This document shows, in pieces, positions 1-4,875 of a stretch of DNA of 8,231 nucleotides (its first letter is position 1; every line of letters begins with the position of its first letter). Where the stretch lies: the NCBI GenBank assembly GCA_014534415.1, contig JACVRM010000093.1, positions 1 to 8,231 of the forward strand. The letters are read 5' to 3'. The position numbers and the translations under genes were made by a program. This DNA is from Thermoleophilia bacterium. GTDB taxonomy: Bacteria > Actinomycetota > Thermoleophilia > Gaiellales > Gaiellaceae. The notes under the pieces are model-generated. The model saw only the letters and a list, made by a program, of their open reading frames with translations, did not search any database and was not told where the DNA came from.

Positions 1-598
1 CGATGACCGCTGCGAAGTAGCCGTCCACGATCGGCATCCAGTGCGTTGAGCCGTCCGCAAAGCGCACGCCGATGGCGCTGACCGCCGGCCCCGCGCGGCC
101 GTCGGCGAACGCATACCGAGAGTCCGCGACCAGGCGAGGCTCCCACGCGAACCAAACGGGGCCACCGCCCGCGCGCCGACAGCCCCACGCCTTGTCCCGA
201 TCGCCGATGCGGATCAGGCGGCAGTCGCCGCCGGCGGTGGTCGGAGCCGCCCACAGGCGGACAGTGCCCACCGGCGACTCGAAGGCCAGGACGCCGCGCG
301 CCTGCTCGACGATCAGCCCCTCGTCTCGCTCCAGTCGCTGCAAATCCTCGTCGAAGGTCCGCTGCAGCACCTCGCGAACCGACTCCGGCGCCGGCTCGCC
401 GCGGAAGAAAGGCAGCAGATCGAAGCCGTCGGCGAGCGCAGGCGCCACGGCCAGCACGGCCACGGCGGCGGCGATCGCAGCGGCGAGCCGCCGTCGTCCA
501 CGCTGGCCTCTTGCGCGGCGCCGAACGTCAACCCAGTCCGGTCGCCCCTCAGGATGGTCCAGGGCCGCAAGTCGCTGGTAGAGCAGATCGCCGGTCAT
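1..598 (-). CDS. Single-pass membrane protein, putative regulator of sigma factor B (partial, C-terminus off the left edge)
   Basis: An open frame of 199 codons runs off the left edge with no stop. The ATG at 598 overlaps the sigma factor B stop as ATGA and is preceded by AAGGAG at 611-606 with a 7-base spacer, so the start is secure. Residues 1-37 are cytoplasmic and end in a basic stretch (RRRARGQRGRRR, about 26-37). Residues 38-56 form an Ala/Val-rich membrane helix. Just outside it lies a 'FDLLPFFRGEPAPESVRE' segment (59-76), which resembles 'FDLFAGKPAGPAVRE' in the 404-aa protein at 1106-2320. Residues 110-199 match the paired-cysteine module of that protein: a strand with W116, G-G-D-C126, C140, 'GPVWF', 'AGPAVSAIGVRFADGS' and 'VDGYF'. 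There is no HxxxCxxC zinc anti-sigma motif. Position and topology suggest it binds the sigma factor encoded just upstream. That role is inferred; an unrelated cell-envelope function is possible. Confidence 0.85.
   Translation of the reverse strand, partial: MTGDLLYQRLAALDHPEGRPDWVDVRRRARGQRGRRRLAAAIAAAVAVLAVAPALADGFDLLPFFRGEPAPESVREVLQRTFDEDLQRLERDEGLIVEQARGVLAFESPVGTVRLWAAPTTAGGDCRLIRIGDRDKAWGCRRAGGGPVWFAWEPRLVADSRYAFADGRAGPAVSAIGVRFADGSTHWMPIVDGYFAAVI
2..271 (-). other. Paired-cysteine module in the partial membrane protein
   Basis: Residues about 110-199. Landmarks are 'GTVRLWAAPTTAGGDC', 'AWGC', 'GPAVSAIGVRFADGS' and 'MPIVDGYF'. The final part of the module, expected to resemble 'LVGRNAAGE', lies beyond the left edge. 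Confidence 0.6.
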
Positions 599-1074
599 CG
601 TTCGACTCCTTCTCGTTCAAGGGAAACGCGCAGCGCCTCATGTGCCTGCGCCAGCGTGGCCGCCACCGCGCCTTCGGTCACGCCCATGATCGCCGCGATC
701 TCTGCGTACGTGAGGTCGGCGAAGTAGCGCAGAAAGACAATCAGGCGGCGGCGCGGCGGAAGCGAGCGGACAGCCTCGGCAAGAAATACGTCGCGTTCGG
801 GCTGCACGAACATGGCGTCCGGCTCCGACCCGTTAAGCCGCGCGTGCGACTCCGTCCGGCGCTCGGCCGCCGTTCGCAGCGCGATCCGCCATAGCCACGA
901 CTCCAAGGCCTCATCGGAACGAAGCGTCTCCCGCGCCCGCAGCGCCCGCGCGAACGACTCCTGCACCGCGTCGTGGGCCGCGTCGTACGAACCCGTCACA
1001 ACCGAGAGCGTTCGCAAGAACGCGCCGTAGCGCCGCCGATACAACGCCTCCAAGGCGGCCGCTCGATCGTCCAC
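595..1074 (-). CDS. ECF-type RNA polymerase sigma factor (B)
   Basis: The 159-aa protein has the two-domain layout of extracytoplasmic-function sigma factors. Region 2 covers about residues 9-73, with 'DAAHDAVQESFARAL' at 31-45 (core binding) and 'ALESWLWRIALRTA' at 56-69 (-10 recognition area). Region 4 covers about 98-152, with 'LPPRRRLIVFLRYFADLTYA' at 105-124 followed by a helix-turn-helix, 'EIAAIMGVTEGAVAATL'. There is no region 3 or 1.1, and the length is normal for the family. The recognition helix (GAVAATLAQAHEAL) lacks the arginines usually found there. The start is taken as GTG at 1074, the first start codon in frame after the upstream gene; no clear ribosome site precedes it. The gap to the upstream membrane-protein gene is 31 bp. 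The stop overlaps the next gene as ATGA, so the downstream partner is probably translationally coupled. Confidence 0.9.
   Translation of the reverse strand: MDDRAAALEALYRRRYGAFLRTLSVVTGSYDAAHDAVQESFARALRARETLRSDEALESWLWRIALRTAAERRTESHARLNGSEPDAMFVQPERDVFLAEAVRSLPPRRRLIVFLRYFADLTYAEIAAIMGVTEGAVAATLAQAHEALRVSLEREGVER
606..611 (-). promoter_or_regulatory. Ribosome binding site of the partial membrane-protein gene
   Basis: AAGGAG on the minus strand lies 7 bases before the ATG at 598, inside the end of the sigma factor B gene. It fixes the start. The same AAGGAG-N7-ATG layout precedes the other membrane-protein gene at 2320, whereas the sigma genes lack a clear site. Confidence 0.8.
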
Positions 1075-1105
1075 GACGTAAAGAGTGAACGAGGCCGAAC
1101 AATCT

Positions 1106-2320
1106 TTAGCGCCAGATGCTGCTGTTCTTCGCGAAGGACGTCTGCCCGAGCCGTTCTTCGGCGACGATCTCCCCGGCCGCGTTCCGTCCGACGAGCAGGA
1201 ACGGACGCTCGCCTTCCTCGTACCGTGCCCGCGGGATGTCGTGCAGCACGAAGCCCTCAGCGATGGGGACGGCGACCGCTTCTCCGTCCTGGAAGCGCAA
1301 CTCGAGCGAGTCGATCTCGGGACCGACCGACCCGTTCAGATAGACATAGGGGCCCGAATGCGAGAGCGAGGCGGAGATTCCCTCGCGCACGCCGAGCCTC
1401 CGACCGCAGCTCGTTCCGCGTCCGCCCGCGACCTCGATGATGAGGCACTCCTCGCCGCCTTCTGCCGGCTGGATCGCTAGACGGAGCCGTTTGCCTCGCC
1501 AGTTCACCGTCTCGATCAGCGTCCGTTCCGGCCCCGTGACGATGCGGTTGAAGATCTGTGACCAGGCATCGAGCGAGAACGCGCTCACCGTCATTCGCTC
1601 GAGCTCTTGACCTGTCGCGGCGCGCGCGACCAGTGCATGCCGCTCGTGTTCTCGGGGTAGCTCGGCCAGGAAGAAGCGATCGACGACCGAGATATCACGC
1701 TCGCTTCGGTCAGGCGCGACCAACGCCAGTGAGGCGACCGTCTCGGCGACCCACCCGAATACGACGACTAAAGGCCGCCCCTCGACCGTCGAGCGTAATG
1801 ATGAGAGGACGATCGGTCCACCCGGCGACGGCTGTGCGAGGCATGCGGACTCGCCCCGCGGCTTGCCGGCCCGCTCGCTGACGGCTCGTACCTCGACGAA
1901 AGCGCACGTCGGGCCGCTGTCGGTGGGTACGACCCACAGGATCACAGGGCCGACCATTGTCGTGATCGCTGTGACGGCGCGCGCGTCCTCGGTGCGCGCA
2001 CCGGGCGTGCCGTCGAAAATCGGGGTGATCCGTTCCGCGTTCACCTCGTCGAGCAGCCGTTCTCGGACGGCGGGTCCCGCTGGTTTCCCGGCGAAGAGGT
2101 CGAAGACGCGGTCCTGGACACCGGTAGCGGCAGCGGAAACCGCCGCCGCCGCTGCGGCGACGGCGCTGGTCGCCGCAACGAGCCAGACGCGCCGCCGCGC
2201 GCGCCGCCGACCCGCCGCCGCGATCGCCTCGTCCAGCCGGGCGCGAGCCGTCGCGCGTCCGGCCGCGTCCGTCGTAGGCGGCGGGTAGCGGAACTTCTGT
2301 ACGGCCGTCAAGTCATCCAT
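1106..2320 (-). CDS. Single-pass membrane protein with two tandem paired-cysteine modules, putative regulator of sigma factor A
   Basis: The protein has 404 aa from the ATG at 2320, which sits 7 bases after AAGGAG and overlaps the sigma factor A stop by 8 bases. An ATG 18 bases upstream (2338) is in frame, but it would place the ribosome site inside the coding region, so it is less likely. Residues 1-44 are cytoplasmic and end in a basic stretch (GRRRARRR). Residues 45-67 form an Ala/Val-rich membrane helix. 'FDLFAGKPAGPAVRE' follows at 73-87. The outer part holds two copies of one module: about 124-244 (C139, C160) and 276-392 (C292, C305). Each has a first strand, two cysteines, a 'G.V...v.sL.L' strand, a following V-x-x-x-x-F strand, and a closing 'LV.R.A.GE'. 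These four are the only cysteines in the protein. No zinc anti-sigma motif is present. An anti-sigma or co-sensor role is inferred from context and topology only. Confidence 0.85.
   Translation of the reverse strand: MDDLTAVQKFRYPPPTTDAAGRATARARLDEAIAAAGRRRARRRVWLVAATSAVAAAAAAVSAAATGVQDRVFDLFAGKPAGPAVRERLLDEVNAERITPIFDGTPGARTEDARAVTAITTMVGPVILWVVPTDSGPTCAFVEVRAVSERAGKPRGESACLAQPSPGGPIVLSSLRSTVEGRPLVVVFGWVAETVASLALVAPDRSERDISVVDRFFLAELPREHERHALVARAATGQELERMTVSAFSLDAWSQIFNRIVTGPERTLIETVNWRGKRLRLAIQPAEGGEECLIIEVAGGRGTSCGRRLGVREGISASLSHSGPYVYLNGSVGPEIDSLELRFQDGEAVAVPIAEGFVLHDIPRARYEEGERPFLLVGRNAAGEIVAEERLGQTSFAKNSSIWR
1145..1495 (-). other. Paired-cysteine module, copy 2 of the 404-aa membrane protein
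   Basis: Residues about 276-392. Landmarks are 'RLRLAIQPAEGGEEC', 'GTSCG', 'GSVGPEIDSLELRFQDGE', 'VPIAEGFVL' and 'LLVGRNAAGEIV'. The order and spacing match the first copy and the copies in the neighbouring proteins. Boundaries are approximate because they come from alignment by eye. Confidence 0.6.
1589..1951 (-). other. Paired-cysteine module, copy 1 of the 404-aa membrane protein
   Basis: Residues about 124-244. Landmarks are 'GPVILWVVPTDSGPTC', 'GESACLA', 'FGWVAETVASLALVAPDRS', 'VVDRFFLAELP' and 'ALVARAATGQEL'. The loop between the two cysteines is longer than in the other copies. Confidence 0.6.
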
Positions 2321-2867
2321 CGACGAGCTCCTTCTCATCGTCGTATTGCCCGCTGCCGCCCAGAAGTTCCCGCAACCGCGTCCGTCCGCGGGAGAGCCGA
2401 GAACGGACGGTGCCGACCGGTAAGCCGAGCGCGACCGCGATCTCGTCGTAGCTCAGCTCGGCCCAGACGAACAACAGCAAGACATCGCGCTCGTGCACGG
2501 GCAGTTCGGCAAGCGCGGCGGCGACGTCGCGGTCCGAGTAGGCATTCGCGTCGGCGCTCGACGAGTCAACGCCGTAGCGCGCGTATGCGCGCAGCACGCG
2601 CTCCTCGGTGCGGTAGTGGTGGCGCAGCAGGTTGTGGGCGATCCCGTACAGCCATGGAAGAGCGTCGGGCCGCCGGCGGTCGTAGCGGCCGCGGCTTGCG
2701 AACGCCTGCACAAATGTCTCCGCCGCCAGCTCGTCGGCCACGTCGGTTCCGACGCGACGCCTCAAGTATCCGTGGATCGCGTCGAAGTGCCGCTCAAACA
2801 GCACGGCGAACGCGGGAGCGTCGCGGCGCGAAGCCAAGATCGCGTCGGCGTCCGAGTCCCGGCGCAT
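2313..2867 (-). CDS. ECF-type RNA polymerase sigma factor (A)
   Basis: This 184-aa protein is the most canonical of the three sigma factors here. Region 2 spans about residues 18-90: 'FAVLFERHFDAIHGYLRRRV' at 20-39, 'DVADELAAETFVQAF' at 42-56, and 'ALPWLYGIAHNLLRHHYR' at 69-86, which matches the usual 'WLy.IA.N..rd..R' pattern. Region 4 spans about 113-170: 'ELPVHERDVLLLFVWAELSY', then the helix-turn-helix 'DEIAVALGLPVGTVRSRLSR' (141-160) with the expected basic recognition helix. The start is ATG at 2867; an in-frame TAG lies immediately before it, so it cannot begin further upstream. There is no clear ribosome site. It is the first gene of the leftward operon, divergent from sigma factor C, and its stop overlaps the membrane-protein gene. 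Autoregulation is likely by analogy with such pairs but is not shown. Confidence 0.95.
   Translation of the reverse strand: MRRDSDADAILASRRDAPAFAVLFERHFDAIHGYLRRRVGTDVADELAAETFVQAFASRGRYDRRRPDALPWLYGIAHNLLRHHYRTEERVLRAYARYGVDSSSADANAYSDRDVAAALAELPVHERDVLLLFVWAELSYDEIAVALGLPVGTVRSRLSRGRTRLRELLGGSGQYDDEKELVDG
2328..2333 (-). promoter_or_regulatory. Ribosome binding site that sets the start at 2320
   Basis: AAGGAG on the minus strand ends 7 bases before the ATG at 2320. It overlaps the last codons of sigma factor A. Its position favours the 2320 start over the in-frame ATG at 2338, which lies upstream of the site itself. Confidence 0.75.
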
Positions 2868-2899
2868 CTACCGGTTCATTGCCCGCCAGCGCGGCCGAA

Positions 2900-2904
2900 G
2901 TTCC
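2900..2904 (-). promoter_or_regulatory. Possible ECF-type -35 box of the leftward operon
   Basis: GGAAC on the minus strand lies 32 bases before the ATG of sigma factor A. If it is a -35 box, transcription would begin at or within a few bases of the start codon. That would fit a leaderless message and the missing ribosome site. No standard ECF -10 sequence (CGTC-like) is visible at the expected spacing, so this is weak. Confidence 0.2.
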
Positions 2905-2931
2905 AATAGACGCCCCGGATCTACCCGTGAC

Positions 2932-2949
2932 CGGTCTTCGTCGAGACCG
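2932..2949. repeat. Perfect 6-bp inverted repeat with 6-base centre
   Basis: CGGTCT, then TCGTCG, then AGACCG. It lies between the two GGAAC boxes in the divergent region. It could be an operator for a dimeric regulator or chance in GC-rich DNA; there is no T-run that would make it a terminator. Confidence 0.3.
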
Positions 2950-2969
2950 TCCCGCTCCACTCGACCGCC

Positions 2970-2974
2970 GGAAC
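2970..2974 (+). promoter_or_regulatory. Possible ECF-type -35 box of the rightward operon
   Basis: GGAAC on the plus strand is followed after 16 bases by CTCG. It would give an untranslated leader of roughly 100 bases before the ATG at 3110. It was chosen only because it resembles the common ECF -35 form. Confidence 0.18.
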
Positions 2975-3083
2975 GTACCCGCCGGGATAACTCGCGGCAG
3001 GCCCACGAATCAGCCGTGCGACGGTCGTCTTCGCGCGCCATCGCTGCGCACGGATGTCCGGCCGGGTTGGACACAGCGTTACC

Positions 3084-3095
3084 TTCCCACGGGAA
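3084..3095. repeat. Palindrome just upstream of sigma factor C
   Basis: TTCCC-AC-GGGAA ends 14 bases before the ATG at 3110. An outer pair, GCGT (3076-3079) and ACGC (3096-3099), extends the symmetry unevenly. The 2-base centre is too tight for a good RNA hairpin, so a DNA operator is the better guess. It may also be chance. Confidence 0.35.
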
Positions 3096-3109
3096 ACGCG
3101 AGAAACCAG

Positions 3110-3613
3110 ATGGTGGAGGATCCGGCTGGCAGGGCGTTTCGGCGCCACTACGCGCAGGTGTTCCGTTATCTGCGGCGTCGCACGGAGAGCGACGAGGAGG
3201 CCGAAGATCTCGCTCAGGCGGTGTTCGCGGATGCGGCCGAGCAGCTTGCGCATCTGCGGCCGGGGCCGCCGCCGGTATTGGCGTGGCTATATACGGTGGC
3301 GCAGCGTCGCCTGGCCGATCGCGGTCGACGGGCGGTCCGCAGGCCCGAGACGATCGCGCCGCTGGAAGCCCTGCGTACCGAGGCCGTTGACGAGCAGACA
3401 TATGGGCGTGCCGTGGCGGATGCGTTGCGGCAGGCGATCGCTGGTCTGCCTCCCGGCCAGCGTCAGGTGGTGGTGATGAAGCTGCTCGAGGGCCGGCCGT
3501 TCGCGGAGATCGCGCGTCGGGTGGGTGCGAGCGAGGCGGCCTGCAAGATGCGCTTTGCGCGCGGCCTGGAGGCTCTGCGAACGGATTTGGAGAGACGCGG
3601 GGTCGAGCCGTGA
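3110..3613 (+). CDS. ECF-type RNA polymerase sigma factor (C)
   Basis: The protein has 167 aa from ATG 3110. The frame stays open upstream to 2585, but that part is antisense to sigma factor A and is low-complexity Arg/Pro/Ala sequence, so it is rejected. Region 2 covers about residues 9-75: 'FRRHYAQVFRYLRRRT' at 10-25, 'EEAEDLAQAVFADAAEQL' at 29-46, and 'PPVLAWLYTVAQRRLADRGR' at 54-73. Region 4 covers about 99-160: 'AIAGLPPGQRQVVVMKLLEG' at 109-128, then the helix-turn-helix 'FAEIARRVGASEAACKMRFA' (131-150). It is divergent from sigma factor A and heads a three-gene operon; its stop overlaps the next gene as GTGA. No strong ribosome site is visible. A GTG one codon later could also serve as start. 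Confidence 0.88.
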   Translation: MVEDPAGRAFRRHYAQVFRYLRRRTESDEEAEDLAQAVFADAAEQLAHLRPGPPPVLAWLYTVAQRRLADRGRRAVRRPETIAPLEALRTEAVDEQTYGRAVADALRQAIAGLPPGQRQVVVMKLLEGRPFAEIARRVGASEAACKMRFARGLEALRTDLERRGVEP

Positions 3614-4875
3614 ACGAGCCTGCTGTGGCGCTCGATCTGGAGGTGGCGGCACTGCTCGCGGACGAGCCGGAGCTGCTCGCAATTGCCGACGCGGTCGCCG
3701 CAACGCAGGCCCAACCGCCGAGGCGGCGTCGCTGGCGACGCTTCGTCGCGGTTGCGGCTGCGTTGGCCGCGGCGGGGGCGTTGCTTGCGCTCGTTCCGTA
3801 CGGCGGGGGAGAGAGTTCGCTGCTGCCTGAGGCCCTGGCGGCAATCGGACACGGGCCAGTGCTGCACGCCCGTATCGAGGCGGAGCTTCCGGACACGAAC
3901 GTGGTCGAGTTGGCGACGGGTCGGGCGGCGGCTCAGATGGTCACGATCGAGTACTGGTTCGACGAGCCGCGCGGGCGGCTGCGGACGGTGACCCGCCGTG
4001 GCGGCGTGCTGGTCGAGGACGTCTTGCAGACGCGCGCGGGAGCGACGGCGCGCCGGGGGCGGGTCGTCAGCGCTCGGGGCGTCCAGCCGGCCCTCGACCC
4101 GGGCTTGGCTGCCTTCGTGACGCGGTATCGCCGCGCCTTGGCGACGGGCGAGGCACGTCGCGTCGGCGAGGGTGAGCTGGAGGGCCGGCGGGTCGTCTGG
4201 CTCGCCTTTGCGGCCGGCGGTAGCGGCAGGCGTGTCGCTGTGGATGCCGAGACGTACGCGCCGCTGGTGATCGTTCCGCTCGATGCTGACGGTCGTCCGG
4301 CCGCGTTCTCGTGGCGCGTTGGGCTGATCGAGAGCGTGGCCCGCGTGGAGGCTGATTTCGCACCGCCCAGCCGGCGCGGGCCTCGCCCGTTCCGGGGCGA
4401 CGTGCGCCGCTCGTGGGCCGTCTCGTCGGATCAAGTGCGAGCGGCCGTGGCCTGGCCGGCGTTGTGGTTGGGCGAGAGCTGGAGCGGCCTGCGCCTGGTT
4501 TCGCTCGAGCGCCAGCTGCTGACGCGTGGCTACCCGCCGGGTGGCGGCAACGGGGCGAGGCGCGGTCAGGGCGTTCGGCTACGCTACGCCGCCGACGGCC
4601 GGCGCAGCTACGTCGAGCTTTCCGAGGCGCCCTCTCCGGAGCCGGCTTACGCCTTCACGGGCGGTGAGGCGACCTTCGACGGTAACCCGATTCCGCCGGA
4701 AGGCTCCATCGAGATCTCGCAGCTGGCGGGCAGCTCCGGAGGCGCGCCGGCCTTCGTCGGCCAGCTTCGCCGCGACGGCGTCTATGTGACGATCTGGAGC
4801 TCGAGCCGCCAGCTGTGCCTCCAAGCAGCGCGCGCTCTCCGCCGGGTCGCGCTCGAACGAGGAGGAGCGACATGA
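3610..4875 (+). CDS. Single-pass membrane protein with LolA/RseB-like outer domain, putative regulator of sigma factor C
   Basis: The protein has 421 aa and starts at GTG 3610, overlapping the sigma stop by 4 bases. Residues 1-44 are cytoplasmic, acidic at first and then basic (PRRRRWRR, 37-44). Residues 45-63 form the membrane helix. The outer part seems to hold two domains. About 75-250 resembles the LolA/RseB-type half-barrel fold: 'GPVLHARIEAE', 'EYWFDEPRGRLRTVTR' (114-129), 'GELEGRRVVWLAF' (188-200), 'VDAETYAPLVIV' (211-222). About 268-421 is a second, unrecognised domain ending 'VYVTIWSSSRQLCLQAARAL' (391-410). In other bacteria RseB/MucB proteins of this fold tune anti-sigma factors, and here the domain would be fused to the membrane anchor. 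The fold call rests on pattern only. No zinc anti-sigma motif is present. The only cysteine is at 403, and the paired-cysteine module of the neighbours is absent. Confidence 0.85.
   Translation: MNEPAVALDLEVAALLADEPELLAIADAVAATQAQPPRRRRWRRFVAVAAALAAAGALLALVPYGGGESSLLPEALAAIGHGPVLHARIEAELPDTNVVELATGRAAAQMVTIEYWFDEPRGRLRTVTRRGGVLVEDVLQTRAGATARRGRVVSARGVQPALDPGLAAFVTRYRRALATGEARRVGEGELEGRRVVWLAFAAGGSGRRVAVDAETYAPLVIVPLDADGRPAAFSWRVGLIESVARVEADFAPPSRRGPRPFRGDVRRSWAVSSDQVRAAVAWPALWLGESWSGLRLVSLERQLLTRGYPPGGGNGARRGQGVRLRYAADGRRSYVELSEAPSPEPAYAFTGGEATFDGNPIPPEGSIEISQLAGSSGGAPAFVGQLRRDGVYVTIWSSSRQLCLQAARALRRVALERGGAT
4860..4865 (+). promoter_or_regulatory. Ribosome binding site of the double-propeller gene
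   Basis: AGGAGG lies 6 bases before ATG 4872, inside the last codons of the upstream gene. It is the strongest ribosome site in the window and makes the start of the long protein secure. Confidence 0.85.

Larger units (their letters stand above)
2868..3109. promoter_or_regulatory. Divergent intergenic region between the two sigma operons
   Basis: These 242 bp lie between two divergent sigma-factor start codons and must hold the promoters of both operons unless transcription enters from elsewhere. I see one GGAAC on each strand (minus 2904-2900, plus 2970-2974), a form common in the -35 box of ECF promoters, but no convincing matching -10 box. Two short dyads are present (2932-2949 and 3084-3095). 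No small gene with a plausible start and ribosome site was found. The frame open from 2585 into sigma factor C crosses this region but looks non-coding. Confidence 0.6.

Noticed and set aside
1075..1105. Separate promoter for sigma factor B in the 31-bp gap
   Set aside because: No recognisable -35 and -10 pair fits in the gap; co-transcription with the upstream gene is simpler, though a promoter inside the upstream gene cannot be excluded.
72..1480. Several plus-strand frames of 72-169 codons
   Set aside because: All are antisense to the partial membrane protein, sigma factor B or the 404-aa protein, and show no domain or ribosome site.
2932..2949. Reading the CGGTCT/AGACCG dyad as a transcription terminator
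   Set aside because: No T-run follows on either strand, the stem is short, and it lies between two divergent starts where no gene ends.
2585..3109. Upstream in-frame extension of sigma factor C to give a 342-aa protein
   Set aside because: The extra part lies antisense to sigma factor A, is Arg/Pro/Ala-rich without any domain, and crosses the divergent promoter region. The sigma domain begins right after ATG 3110.
2868..3896. Minus-strand frame of 342 codons ending just before sigma factor A
   Set aside because: It is antisense to sigma C and the start of the 421-aa protein, and is made of Ser/Pro/Arg-rich shadow sequence.
3463..4434. Minus-strand frame of 323 codons opposite sigma C and the 421-aa membrane protein
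   Set aside because: It is antisense to two well-supported genes joined by a coupled overlap, with an Arg/Pro/His-rich composition and no domain.
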